Of a DNA stretch of 64,000 nucleotides, positions 21,935-34,044 are shown piece by piece (positions within the stretch are counted from its first letter, which is position 1; every line of letters starts with the position of its first letter). Origin of the DNA: Perognathus longimembris pacificus. Lineage: Eukaryota > Chordata > Mammalia > Rodentia > Heteromyidae. Below the pieces are notes generated by a model. It had not been told where the DNA came from, searched no databases, and was given only the letters and a program-made list of their open reading frames with translations. Location: contig NC_063188.1 of NCBI RefSeq assembly GCF_023159225.1, forward strand, positions 33,969,979 through 34,033,978, read 5' to 3'. A program made the translations under genes and the position numbers.

Positions 21935-22075
21935 CCTGACCTTCTGCACACAAGGAAACTGAGGCCCAAAGTGAGATGGAGACCTGCTCCAAACAGAACA
22001 GCCAATTAGTCAACAGTTGGAAAGACAAACCATATCTCCTGATTCTCTGATCCAATGGTCTTCTGACTTCTGGTC
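21935..22075 (-). repeat. MIR relic, minus strand
   Basis: Contains 'aaggaaactgaggcccaaag' and the downstream 'agccaattagtcaacagttg', the reverse of the MIR body. Confidence 0.6.
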
Positions 22076-22369
22076 TCTAGCTGGCTATGTACATCCCATC
22101 CCAGTAGGTACACAAGATCTCCATGCCAGGAGACCAGCTTTAGGCCTACTTGATGCCAAAATGGTGTTTTTTTTATTTGATTTTATTTAATGGAATTGAC
22201 CAGTGGTTTGGGTGTTATGGAGCCCTGGCCCTGGAGTCCTGCTTCTGCTCAGGCTGGGGCTGCATGCCACAGCCACAGTCATGCAAGGGGGACAGAAAGG
22301 CCTGCTGTTCGGGTTGGAAAAGAAATCAGTTGCTGAAACATTGGTCTTTTTGAAAGTTCCAACCACAGG

Positions 22370-22777
22370 GGCTGGCTGGCAGAGCCGCCGTCTGGGCTCC
22401 CCCAGAGGATCCTGCCCTCCCCTTCAGTCTGAGAGTTAGTTTAGGAAACTGGCCCTGGCCTCCCTCTGCAGGCAGCAGAAGATCTCGAGGGCAGTTCTTG
22501 CCCCAGGAGCTTTATCCTTCCCTCAGAGGCTGGGAGCCCCCAAGGCATTTGGGGGCGGGAAAACTTCCTCCCGCCCCCACAGCAGAGCCAGCTCAGACCG
22601 GCCCCAAGGCCCCCTTGAGCACTTTTTCTTTGGAGTTTGCTACAGAGTTTCCAATTGCTCCCGCCCTAGCCCAGCAGTTACGAGGGAGCTAGGCACAGAG
22701 AGAATCTCTTTCCAGTGTGAGAGAGGACGGGAACCAACACCAGCCAAGCGGTCAAGGTTTCCCTGTTCCGTGGTGAG
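22370..22777 (+). promoter_or_regulatory. Candidate internal promoter region
   Basis: A G+C-rich island-like patch in an otherwise CpG-poor intron. It has about ten CpGs and the GC-rich pair 'ggggcgggaaaacttcctcc' and 'cccgcccccac'. It directly precedes the candidate alternative exon at 22778. This is a weak call from composition and position only. Confidence 0.3.
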
Positions 22778-22971
22778 ATGAAGGTGGAAAGACTGGAGGA
22801 GCCCCAGTTTGTGGAAGAGCCCCAGCTGGAGGAAGAACCAGAGCTGGTGGAGGAGGAGGAGCAGTCCCTGGATGACTTCCATCTTGAAATGGTAGAGAGT
22901 GAGTCAGATTTGGATCCAGAAGATGTGGGTTCAAATACAGACTTTGCCACCAATCTGATGCTTGAACTTGA
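22778..22971 (+). CDS. Candidate alternative first coding exon (unconfirmed)
   Basis: An ATG (G at -3) opens a frame rich in glutamate: residues 4-33 are mostly Glu with Pro, Leu and Val. Residues about 40-64 derive from a MIR repeat. At 22972 the text reads ga|gtaagt, a good splice donor within the MIR. An exon from the ATG to 22971 is 194 bases, that is 64 codons plus two bases. This is the same phase as the TSC22D3 long-isoform exon (105 codons plus two), so splicing to the shared TSC-box exon would stay in frame, with an acidic N-terminus. If unspliced the frame ends at 22975. I do not recognise this peptide from a known isoform. Chance agreement of phase is one in three, so this is a hypothesis. 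Confidence 0.25.
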
Positions 22972-23075
22972 GTAAGTAACTTCCTGTCCTTTTGTGGGCT
23001 GCTTTCCTTCCTTACAAAATGGGGGTGGGGAGATGAGATGGTCTCTTCCAATGTGAGATATACCTGGGAAATCTC
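22890..23075 (+). repeat. MIR relic overlapping the candidate exon
   Basis: A well-preserved MIR: 'gatgtgggttcaaatacaga', 'ctttgccaccaatctg', 'cttgagtaagtaacttcctg', 'ttacaaaatgggggtgggga'. The candidate splice donor lies within it. Confidence 0.82.
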
Positions 23076-23259
23076 CATGTGTGGAGGTGGGATACATGGA
23101 AAAAAGTCAGAATGGCTGTATAGGAGCAGAGGCAGTTGGCATGAAAAAGACAAAAGCAAAAGGTGTTAAATATGCAAGTGTCGTGTCCCCCAAAGGGGAT
23201 CCAGGTTGAATTGAATATTGACTTTGGTTATCAAAACTCAAGGATGATAGGCTTGGAGC

Positions 23260-23460
23260 AGGTTGGTTAGTAACAAGACCCAGGGTCCACAGTTTGAAAT
23301 TAGCTTGGGCAGGGTTGTCTGTGAGACTCTGATCTCCAACTAACCACCAAAAAGCTGGAAGTGGAGCTGTGGCTCAAGTGGTAGAACACTAGTCGTGAAC
23401 AGAAAAGCTCAGGGACAGTGCCTTGAGTTCAAGCCCCAGTATGGCACAAAAGAAAAAAAA
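23260..23460 (+). repeat. Composite SINE, plus strand
   Basis: Contains 'ctgatctccaactaaccacc', 'aaaaagctggaagtggagct', 'gtggctcaagtggtagaaca' and an A-tail. The left end is diverged. Confidence 0.78.
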
Positions 23461-23689
23461 AGGTGTTTACGGTCTCAATAACATGTAGCTGCTGCTGAAC
23501 CCTTCAATCAACCTCGTCAGTCCCAAAATGAGCTGACCCCAGATTGTGTTTCTTGAGTTCTTCATGTGTAAATTATTTTTGCAAAAACTCTCAGTCGAAT
23601 CATGGGGTATTTGGGGGGGGGAGGGTAGATGTCTGATGTTCACATCCAGATCTAAAAGAGAGCCTAAGAAGAGAAATTAAAAAACTTAC

Positions 23690-23802
23690 TTTTGCTGGGC
23701 TCCACGGCACCTAAAATCCTAGCTACTAAGGAGGCTGAGATCTGAGGATCCCAGTTTGAAGCCAAACTAGAGCAGGAAAGTCTGTGAGACTAATCTCCAA
23801 TT

Positions 23803-23844
<42 letters not shown>

Positions 23845-23951
23845 CAAAAACAGATGAATTAGTAGCTCAGTGGTAGAGCACTAGCCTGAGCAAAGAACCG
23901 AAAATCAGGGGCAGTACACCAACCCCTGAATTCAAGCTCCAATACTGCCAC

Positions 23952-23993
<42 letters not shown>
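23690..23993 (+). repeat. Composite SINE with two (AC)n arrays
   Basis: The left half (atcctagctactaaggaggc) is followed by (AC)n at 23804-23842 in the linker. Next come the right half (gtggtagagcactagcctga) and a second (AC)n at 23953-23992 where the A-tail should be. Both A-rich parts of one SINE have turned into dinucleotide arrays. Confidence 0.85.
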
Positions 23994-23994
<1 letters not shown>

Positions 23995-24677
23995 ATCTTG
24001 TTAAACTACAATTCTCACTAGACCAAGTGTCGCTTAACTCAGTGCAGGTCCTTTACAAGATCTCAAGGCTCCTATATACAGCTATTTTCTTCCAACAGTG
24101 TACAGATAAACTACCAGAACTGAATTTGCTTGGAGGGTGTTGGTGTTTGGTACGTGACACTGCATTCAGATTCCTTCTGTATTGGTCATGCCTCTCTGGG
24201 TTATAGGATAACAGTCAGGTAAGCTATAGGGGCTTATTTCTATAACAGAGCTTCTTGCCAGGCCAGCCATGATTTCTAGATGCCCTAGATAACAGATCAT
24301 CCACAGTGCCCTCTGGCAACCATGTACCCACCAGTGTCCCCAGTGCTCAGTGAACTACAGTGGGGATAATGGAAAGGGAACTTATTTTCATGGCCCTGAG
24401 AACCCTTAGCACCACACAGCCTTTGGCCTTCATGCTAGGCTCACTCCCTTCTTGAGTCAGTTCCTTTTACTAAAGACAACTTTTTTTATATTTCTGTATA
24501 CAAGAAATAAAATAATTTCTGGATGCTTTGTTAATCTTAAAAAATATATTCCTAAGACAGGACAATGGTTTTCAAGAACTACAAGACAGTCTCCTTAGTA
24601 TATTAGGGATATATAGGCATCTTTGTGTGTATGTGTGTGTGTATGTGTGTATTAGGTGGGAAGCAAAGAAGAAAGGG

Positions 24678-24899
24678 AGCCAGGTACTAGTGGCTTACTC
24701 CGGTAACCCTACCTAACATAGGAGGCTGAGATCTGAGAATCACAATTCAAAGCCAGTCTATAAGACTCTTATCTCTAATTAACCATCAGAAAACTGGAAG
24801 TGGAGCTGTAGCTCAAAGTAGTAGAGCACTAGCCCTAAGAAAAACAGCCCAGGGACAGTGCCCAAGCCTGAGTTCAAACCCATGACCCACAAAAAAAAG
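24678..24899 (+). repeat. Composite SINE, plus strand
   Basis: Shows 'aggaggctgagatctgagaa', 'ctcttatctctaattaacca', 'ctggaagtggagctgtagct' and 'gcccagggacagtgcccaag', ending in an A-tail. A (GT)n run precedes it near 24625-24650. Confidence 0.82.
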
Positions 24900-25092
24900 G
24901 AAAAGAAAGGGGGGAGTTTGGTTAAGGAGAAAAGATCAACAGCAGAAATGCCTTGTGGGCAACTGGGTAAGAGGGTGTGGTGTATGCTAATAACCTTTTT
25001 TAAAGTAAATTTTAGGGAGGAAAAAAAGGGGAGAGCTTTGGAAGAATAGGGTTACACCTGTAAACAAGGTCACAGATAGTTATCAACAGGTA

Positions 25093-25330
25093 TCTTTTTT
25101 TTTTTTGACAGTGGTGGGGCTTGAACTTGGAGCCTAGGCACATGAGCTCTTTTTGCTCAAGGCTTCTGCTCTTTCACTTGGCACCAGTGTGCCATTTTCA
25201 GGTTTTTTGAGTAGTTAATTGGAGATAATCTCTCAAGAATTTTTCTGCCTTGGCTGCCTTCAAGCTGAGATCCTCAGATTCCAGCCTCCCAAGTAGCTAG
25301 GAATACAGGAGCGGGCCACTGGCACCCAGC
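25093..25330 (-). repeat. Composite SINE, minus strand
   Basis: A poly-T head is followed by 'ggggcttgaacttggagcct', 'gagtagttaattggagataa' and 'agtagctaggaatacaggag', ending 'ggcacccagc'. Confidence 0.85.
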
Positions 25331-25642
25331 AACATTTTTTCCTTTTAAAGTTTATAGGCCATTTATCAACTGTCTTGCTTTTCTTCACCAAAGGGTTACC
25401 AAACTGTATTCCACTAATCAGGGTCTCCATGTGGGTGATACATGTTAGGAGGTTCAGAAAGCTAGGGGGACAGAGCTCCCAGCATTTTCTAGCCTATAAG
25501 GATATTGCATTTGTATTCCAGGAGAGTTTTTAGATTAGATTAGGTGTATAGTGAAGGAATATGATGTGATCATAGTTGAACATCAAAGAAAGTTGAGAGC
25601 ACTGAAGGACCTTGAACTCCCAACCAAACAACAATCTCTTCT

Positions 25643-25921
25643 AGCTGGGGTGCCAGTGGTGCATGCCTATAATCCAAGCAACTTCAGAAGTCAGAAAGAT
25701 TCTTGACGACACCCCCCCCCCCCATACACACAGAAAAGCTTGATGTGTGACATGTGCCTGTCATCCTAGCTTCTAGGCAGCCTAACACAGGTGCTGTGAT
25801 CATGCCCAGGAGTATGCTGGGCAGCAAGTAAGATCCTATCTCAAAAATAATATGCAAAGAGGAGTGGCTCAGTGGTAAAAGCGCCTGTCTAGCAAGCCTG
25901 ATGACTGGGGTTCAAACACTT

Positions 25922-25953
<32 letters not shown>
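25643..25953 (+). repeat. Old B1-like/B4-type SINE(s) ending in (AC)n
   Basis: Two left-half starts are visible ('gcatgcctataatccaagca' and 'catgtgcctgtcatcctagc'), so one old SINE sits in another. The right half is ID-like ('gtggctcagtggtaaaagcg'). An (AC)n array at 25925-25953 replaces the tail. Confidence 0.65.
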
Positions 25954-25959
25954 GCTCTT

Positions 25960-28570
25960 TTAAAGCAACCTTAGCGTGTGGACTTGAAGGCATCTGCAGG
26001 AGCCAGTTCCCTTGCTACTCTTGTCTAGAATGTTAGAAGGTCCATCTATTTAATGCAGATCATATCAGTGTACTTTTTTCTTGCCTGCAGAATGCTTTGG
26101 CCCCTCCTCTGCTACTTGGCTGCTGGCTTTTTTTGTCTCTTGACCACACTGGGAGAAGGCTCATAGTGAGCCTGGAGAAGGAGAAGGCACCAGGGAAGAC
26201 GAAGGCAGTGTTCCCATATGCTCCATGGGCCCTGTGTGAGCACCAAGCTACAGCAGGCAGACAGGCAGGCTACTGATGTGGGCTTGGGGCACTCCAGCTG
26301 ATGTAGCCCCTGGGGCCAAGGTGGAGGAAGTCTTCTCCACAGAGGGCACTGGATGAGTTAAGTGAAGTCTGGGTTGGAATTCTGGGCAAGGGAAACAGCT
26401 CATAGCATAGGGAAGGAACACTTGGTCAGGAATAAGGGCCCTGTGTTCTGTTGCAAATTCTAGCCTTGGCTAGGGCTGTCACCTGAAAGGAGAAAAGTAA
26501 TAACGGCTAGGGCCTGGCTTTGAGAGCAAGGAGGGAGGGAATCTGGGAACAGGAGGGTATCCTGGCCATTTGAGGCAGTCTAAAGCCCTACTGGCTTTAC
26601 ATTGGAGAAGGAAATAAAGCTGTGCTTGTTGGTAGTGGAGACCATCTGCGTGCACTATACAGAGAGCACTGTTTCCTCCAAGTGTGGTAAACACACGCTA
26701 GTGGTGTACAAGATGATTTTAGGCACTATGTAAACTAACCTCTTTTTTTCTATTTCTATAGCTATTTATTTATTTAACATGTATTAGAGGGGAAGTGTGC
26801 CCAACACATATACCCTATGATTTCAGCAGTATTATTCTTAATGATGAAGAGGCATTTTAAGAAGGTGAATCTGCTTAAAGTGAATTTAGGAAAAATATAT
26901 TGACAGTAGTAGGCAAACTAACTGGAGTCAAGAGAATGCTACTATTATAATATAGGTGGACCATGAGGGGGTAGAATTTAATAACCCACAGGAGTCACAG
27001 AGTATAATTTGAAATTGGCTTTGCCATGTACACCTAGCTTAAAGTCCCACTCTCACAACTTTATTCCAAGTGTAAGAACAACTTGCTGTATTTATAACCC
27101 CAGTGTCCTGCTCTGTCCCATGACACTCAACACCCCAGATCAACAGCGGGCCTTTCCCTTCATCGAGGGCACGGTCTCTACCATACTCCTACAACAGGGG
27201 ATATAGGTGCTGGTGAGTTAGTTGGGCTATCCCATGACCTACTCCCTCACCCACCAGCAAGCACAGCATTGGTCATGGGCATACTCAACTCAAATCTAAG
27301 GATCTGCATCTGGGAAGCAAGTCAAGAAATTACAACTTCTCTCTGAATGCACAAAGCCATAGGAAGAGAAGAAGAAATATGTCGTTGCAGCCATTTCAAA
27401 CGGACTTGCACTGATTTTCAGACAGATTCGGAAAAGACTTGGTGAAAAATGTGCATAAAAATACAAAAATCAAACTGTACAAGAGGCTTCCCATTTATGC
27501 TGGAAGTTTATGATAGTATCTGTGTAAATAAGTTTGAGCCACTTCCTCCTTCCATTGCCCTGTGACAGAGAACATGATTCTTAGTCCTGCTTCCTCCCTG
27601 GAGCTCACCTTACAGATTATGAGGGTTAGCCCTGAAGGGAAGCTGCAAGGAGATGAAGGTCATGGGCTTAGTCTCCTGCCTGCCTTCTGATTGAGTATTA
27701 CTCAGAAACATCCTGTGTTTTTGCTGTGTGGTCCAGTCCCTTGAACTGTTTTTAGCACAGGCTGAAGCAGACAGCTGATCTTCAAACACCTCCAAGGAAG
27801 GAGACATCACAATGTCCTTTGGTTATACATTCCAATGGTTAACAGCCTGTGCTCTCTGAGATTATTCTTCCTCATTCCACGGTCTTGCAGCTCCCCTATG
27901 CACTGCCTAATATGCTTAAATAGTAGTCATGTCTTTTATTAGCCTTCTTTTCTCAATTTGCTAAATCTATTTTTAAATGCAAACTTTGTATGAGCTTTAT
28001 TTCTCCATCCTTTAAGACATTCTCCAACAGAGATATAATTTCATGTTCTATAAAAACCAAGATTATAGCATGAACATATTAATTTCCAGCCAGTCATCCC
28101 AATCCTACCTCTGATTAGTAGCATACATTTCAAGGAGCAAAAGTAACTGGACTGCAGTAGACCCAGTTATCTAGCCTAACTCTCAGCCAGCAGTCCTGCA
28201 GAAACCGGAGCTGTGTAGGGTTTCACTAATGGCTGATGACCATGGAATAGAGAAAGAAGATGACCTCATAGTTTCTTCAGGCATTCCTATTTAGAGTATC
28301 CAGGATCATGCTCATTTCTTAATGATTCTAAACAGTGTGCTTGCAAGTCATTGTAGCCCCTGCCTTTAGCTACCTACCTGTGTGATCCCATTCTTATGTT
28401 TGGATAGAGTCACATTCAAGTTATCTTTATATTCACTATCTGCTTCTTGGGTTATCCATAGCAGTCACAAAATCTTAGTTCTCCCATACTGTGTAGCTAG
28501 TTTCTAAGAATTTAGGTATGCAGGGTCAATTAAACACCAGCCCAAGTAGAACATAAATTAAAGGATCTTG
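25960..28570. other. Intronic, nothing recognised
   Basis: Single-copy-looking text with ordinary base composition. Only scattered short frames are present, none splice-bounded or homologous to a protein I know. Confidence 0.5.
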
Positions 28571-28576
28571 CATGCC

Positions 28577-29290
28577 AGGTGCCATGGCTCATGACTGTAA
28601 TCCCAGCTACTCAGGAGGATGAGAACTGAGGATCATTGTTTGAAGCCAGCTAGGACAGAAAAGTCTGTGAGGCATTTTTTTTTCTAGAGCTGAGGACTGA
28701 ATTCAGGGCCATGCACTTATCAGGCAAGTGCTCTTCCAATGAGCCAAATCCCTAACCACTTTTTTGTTGGTCTGGGGCTTGAACTGTGTGCCTGGGTGCT
28801 GTCTCTGAGCTTCTTTTGCTCAAGGCTAGAAGTCTACTACTTAAGCCACAGTGCCACTTCCAGATTTTTCTATATACGTGGTGCTGAGGAATCGAACCCA
28901 GGGCTTCATGCATGGGAGGCAAGCATTCTACCACTAGGCCATATTCCCAGCCCATACTTTTGGCTTTTTTGAGTCGTTTATTGGAGATGAGTCTCACAGA
29001 CTTTCCTGCCTGGGCTGGCTTCGAACTGTTATTCTCAGATCGTGGGCTGGCTTCAAACTGTGATCCTCAAGTCTCAGCCTTCTGAACAACTGGGATTATA
29101 GGCATGAGCCGCCAGCACCTGGCCCCCATCCAGTTTTACAGCCTTTTTTGGTGAGACTCTTATCTCCAACTAACCACCAGAAATACAGAAGTAGAGCTGT
29201 GGCTCAAGTGGTAGAGCACTAGCCCTGAGCAAAAGAAGTTCAAGGATAGGACCCAGGCCATGTACCCAGGCCTTAGTACACAAGAAAAGA
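28577..29290. repeat. Nested SINE cluster
   Basis: An outer plus-strand composite SINE starts at 28577 (catggctcatgactgtaatc) and breaks after 'aagtctgtgag' (about 28672). It resumes at about 29151 with 'gtgagactcttatctccaac' and ends about 29290. Between the halves are minus-strand elements: an ID-like fragment (28683-28758), an IDL-Geo (28762-28954) and a 7SL-like half (28957-29126). The last has an internal duplication of 'ctggcttcaaactgtgatc'. Confidence 0.8.
28762..28954 (-). repeat. IDL-Geo SINE, minus strand
   Basis: The reverse complement of the family runs from 'ttgttggtctggggcttgaa' to 'aggccatattcccagccc'. Confidence 0.87.
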
Positions 29291-29299
29291 TCTTTCAAA

Positions 29300-32200
29300 A
29301 ATTAATTACCAGTCACATGGATTCCAAACCCAAACGTTAAATTTCAGGTAACTAGGCAGAACTAACAGAATATTTGGCATTAATACCCCAAAATATGAGA
29401 TTCATAAGGAGGAAAATCATATGCAGCTAACTTTGTACTGTGAGTTGAGTGTTTTCTGCCTTTCCACATATTTGGGCAGATCGGAAAGGAGTTTGTATCA
29501 CTAAAGTACACAGAAAACAGGAAGAGAACCAAAACCATAGGAAGAAGTTAAACTAAGTATTGGCACCAATATTCCATTAAGTAGAAAAGCCACCCAGAAA
29601 CACTTGGGAGTTGATTTTTCCAGCACACATAAGTCATCTTGTGTGGCTTTGGAATGTGTCTCATGGTTGTTTACGCCACGAATTCATGTAGGAAGGCCTA
29701 AGGTCTGCCCAGTGGGACTTAGTTTGACTTGGGAAGACAGTTCCCAGGAAATTGATAGCTCCCTTCAATGGCTTTATCATAGTCCAAAGACTGCCTGTCC
29801 TAATCATCTGACTTGTGTGAGTCTGCAAAAGGTGGTGCAACTCGTTTAGGAAAATCACATTGGAGACAGGAAGGGGCATAGCAGCCTCTTCAGCCAAGGA
29901 TTTATATATCTGTCACAACAGGGAAGTGTGAGCTGAGAAATTACTCCCAGAAGTGCTAGAATTGGAGAAGGCATCTCTGTTACCTTTAGCTGCATTAGTG
30001 GTGTATTCATTAGGAATCATCAGTACATCAGGAGGCCAATATCCTGGCCTTTCCTCCCTTCCTCCAGTCCTCTTTGCTCTTTCCCTTACTCTGTTCTCTG
30101 CTCTCTGGCTCAACATATACTTAAGAAAACAGAGCACATCTGGCCAGGTGCACCCTGCCAGTGGCCAAGCAGTGGAAGGAAGGATAGCAGCTGTGGGCTG
30201 CTTTCTATCTAGCAATTAGAGGCTGCAGAGACAGCCCTCAGGCCTTTGAGACAGCCACAGCAGGCTTGTAGCCTATGCCATGTCACCATGGCTGGCACAA
30301 AGGGCAACCTAGGTGGATGGAGTCCCTCCAAGTCCCTGCAACCCATGGAGACCAGGCAGTTCACTCACTGGGACTCTCTGCTAGCTTTTAATTTTTAATG
30401 GTACTGAAGTTTGAACTCAGGGACTTGTGCTTACTAGGCAGATACTTGAGCTATAGTTACCCAGTGATCGATTATTAATTCATCTTGTTCTTATGAATTG
30501 TTTCTGCCTATTTAGCTACCATGCATTTTCATGGGACCAGTGTTGATCCTGGGACTGAGTGTATTCCATATCTTTTCCCTTGCTGTGAGGCTATCAGGTT
30601 GGCTCCCTTGGAAAACCTCACTAGACCCTTGGGAGTGTCTATGAGAATTCTAAGTTGGACAGCAGCATTCATCTTTAGGATTCTCCCTCCTCCTAGTTGC
30701 TTGCAACATCTCCAGTGTGGAAAAACTGCCTCCAATTATCTTGGGGGAGATTCTCTCTGCACAGGACTGTGCCTGGCAGTGATGGAGCTCATATAGGGTC
30801 CTAGCTTCTGTCATAGAACTTCCCTTGTCACCAGACCTCTTAGTCACTCAATTCCTTCCAGGCCACAATATACCGCCAGTGTGATACAGTGAAGCCACAT
30901 AAGGTATAAACAACTTGTAATAGCTGAATGTGCTCCCCTCCCAGGTCACAATTCTGTATAAGCTAGGACCTTCAGAAGAAGTAAGAAGAATTAAGTTGAA
31001 GCTCAGAAAAAAGGCAAGTAAACTGAACTTTTGGGGTGTGTCTCTGGGACATGTACCGTCTCAAATCATACCATTCCCAGGGACATATTAGTTGACTTTA
31101 GCAGAAGGAGCTGAGCCAATCCTGGCTAGGTAAAGTTCCCAGTTTAGCCTGCAAAGCGAATAGCTGAGTTCTGCCTAGGCCTCTGGTGTCTCCCCTGACC
31201 AGCCAGGCAGACAATTACGAAAGATGCAAGGGAGAACCCTGGAAGTTCTCACTTCTTTGTACCTGACTCAGTGGACTTTTTAAACATCTGAGGATGTAAG
31301 AATGAAGTCAATTACTTGTAATAATAGCAAAACCAATCTCACTTGAAAGGAGGAGCTCTGACCATGTACAGAACAAAGGTTAGTCATTTGGAAGGGTCTG
31401 CTGCAAAAAATATTTTTGGCTTATTTGCTCTTCTTCCTCCTTGAGTTCTGTTCCCTTCTTGGCCCCCAGGATCCTCTTTCTCCTCCTCTTTCCCAATGTC
31501 TGTGTTCACATAGCTTACACAGGGGAAGTAACCCCAAGCCAAGTGATTCTCTCATCCAACACATTTTCCGAGACAGTCCCACTGCTTCTTCCAGAAGAGT
31601 AGGACAAAGACTGTCTGGGCTGCCATAAGACCTGTTCCCTTCTCTCCACCCAAGCATATTGGAATTCCAAATGCTCTCATTTCCTTCTAGCATAAGTGGC
31701 TTTTGCTGTAGATCCTCTGCTCTGAGTTACCCATTTCCTGCTCAGCCCTGGCACAGCAACTGTGTCTCTGTAGAAGCTACCTCAGGGTAATTTGAGAAGC
31801 AGCTCTAGGCCACCACATGTGGAAAAGGAATCAGGGGAAGACACATGTGGAATAAGAATCTCTTAGAGAAAGATGCCGGCCTTTGTAAATGGCTTAATAA
31901 TATAGAAATAACAGCACCGGATGTTTCTAGGATGCCAGCATAATTTACTCTAAGGTGATTTGTTAAATGATTATTATATCCTCTCAGGTTCCATGACTTT
32001 AACAAAATCTCTGACACTGTTCCATCTGACTCGAGGAGTCAGCTACCACCCATCTAGCTGTATGAAAGTCTGGGACACACATACCCCTATCTGTCTTGGA
32101 GCCTCCTACTTGTCCCTTCAGTATCTGATCAGTTTCTGCCTAGTCAGTCAGATATGCCCTGTTGTTGAGCCTGTTTGGGTGGGGAGGATGGGAAAGTGAG

Positions 32201-32600
32201 GCAAGTGCTCCAGGAGAGTACTATTCCTAGTTTTCCCACCTCCAGCTCCCCAGCTTACTCTCCTTGTTCTGCTTTTCCTATTTTGGGGGCTCCCATCCTT
32301 GTCAGGCTCAATCCCACTTGCCTGTAACTCTGGCTTTGCAATCTACCTCACCATTCTCACTCTGCCACCTCGCCCACTGTTCTTTTTTGGCTCAGCCCCT
32401 AGGCTGGTGGCAGGTTTCTGCCTACTTGGCCACTGAGTCCATCCAAATATGTCTGGCCAATCCCTCTAATCTTTTCTTCCTCCCCATGTCAGGGGTTCTC
32501 ATCTGTGGTGGGGCTATTCATGTGTTAGAAGATGCTTTATTGGCAGACTCACCATGTTTCATTTAGGCTATGGCTGAAAAAATATTTCAGGGTCCATATT
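29300..32600. other. Intronic, only a SINE fragment recognised
   Basis: The minus-strand piece at about 30400-30466 (actgaagtttgaactcaggg, gctatagttacccag) is a SINE fragment. The rest looks single-copy, with no exon or RNA gene that I can support. Confidence 0.5.
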
Positions 32601-32611
32601 TCTTTTTGTTT

Positions 32612-32732
32612 TGTTGGATTTTTGAAGCAGGGTCTCATTAAGAACATAAAATGGTCTTCAACTTACAATCCTTCTACATCAGCCTTCTTAGTGCAGGGAA
32701 TGCAAGTGTATACCATCATGCCCAGCCTGGGT
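32612..32732 (-). repeat. B1-like SINE, minus strand
   Basis: Contains 'tttgaagcagggtctcatta', 'ggaatgcaagtgtataccat' and 'catgcccagcctgg', the reverse of a 7SL-derived monomer without Geo. Confidence 0.7.
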
Positions 32733-32867
32733 CTGTATTTATAATTGATTCCTTATTCAGATTGCCAAAGCTACCAGCTCCATCCTAGAGAAACTTAGTC
32801 TGCAGGGCTGGTGGGATTCTTAGACAAAGCTGCTGTCTGGATAGTGTTCTACCCACCTCTGATTTGT

Positions 32868-32930
32868 GTGTATACGATTCTCACAAACTTTCTTGCCCAG
32901 GCTGTCTTCAAATCCTGTTTCTCAGATCTC
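32868..32930 (-). repeat. SINE fragment, minus strand
   Basis: 'cgattctcacaaactttctt', 'gcccaggctgtcttcaaatc' and 'tctcagatctcagc' match the middle of the composite SINE. Confidence 0.6.
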
Positions 32931-33499
32931 AGCACAAACCATCTCAGATTTTCTCTAGTATTCCATCACCTCTCTTCTCTACCCTATCTTCTTGCATCTC
33001 TCATTTCCCAGGCTGCTCTCTGGACACGCTAGAACATCAATGTCAGGCAAGGGTCCCTGTTCTACACTGATGATTGGTAGGTGTGTTCCTTTGAAGCCTT
33101 AGGAGTAGGGATCCACAGGAAGGATCTTAAGGGCAAAGTGGAAAGCCCTAGTGGGATCCTTTACTTCTTCCTCCAATCCAACTCCAGTAGCCCTGCTTTC
33201 CTCTGTCTTACAAATTGGGTGTTTTATGTGAGGTTCTGTTTGAAAGAAGGGGTCCACTTTTTTAAAAATTACTATTCTCAGCCTTTCTTTCTGAATATCA
33301 AACTTAATCTGCACCTTGTCTTTCCTCTGGCTTTAATTCTGCCAGCAGATAATAGGATGATGCTAGTCAAATAATGATTCCTACTGCTGTACTTGCTGCT
33401 TCAAGATGACTGGCAATGCCAATGCCTTTAGCCAGCTAAGATGGTGAAGAGAGAAGGCGGGTCAGCAGGTCTCACATCATGTGGTGCCTTCTCCACCCA

Positions 33500-33690
33500 T
33501 CATTAATAATAATCCATCACATTTGCATAGTACTTGACAATTTCCAGAATGCGTTCGCAGACTGTATCTTATTTGATCCTCCAGAAAGCCTGCAAAGGCC
33601 ACCAGAGCAGAGGCTGTTATTTACATTTTATGGACTGTGGGAGACTCTTGAGACCATTCAATAATTGGCCTCTCTAAAGAACTTGCTAAA
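33500..33690 (-). repeat. MIR/L2-type relic, minus strand
   Basis: 'cattaataataatccatcac', 'ttatttgatcctccagaaag' and 'ttatttacattttatggact' follow the order of a reversed MIR. Confidence 0.55.
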
Positions 33691-34044
33691 AGGAACTGGT
33701 CAGGGTGAGCTGAAGGGCTGATTAAAAGGAACAAAAGTTCGAACAAGGGTTATAAAAGAAATGATGATGGGGAGATGAGACAGAAGGGAGGAAGAGCCTA
33801 TACTGCCCCAGATCCACCAGCCCCATTTGGAAATCATTTCAGAAGCACAATGGAACTTTGGGATAGGCCACTAAGGAGGCAGAGATTTCCCTTCATGATG
33901 GCTACTGCGGCGAGTGGGCCACAGTCCCACCATGTCTCCTCCCAACTCCACAAAGCTAGTCTGCTTATCACAAAGCTCTAGCAGTTCCTGGAGAAGAGTT
34001 TTCAGTCCTAAAATTGAAAAGGCCCACAGAAATTTTTTTTTTTA

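Noticed and set aside
22678..23159. Minus-strand frames of 135-139 codons opposite the candidate exon
   Set aside because: They are antisense shadows of the Glu-rich plus-strand frame and the MIR, rich in Ser and Pro.
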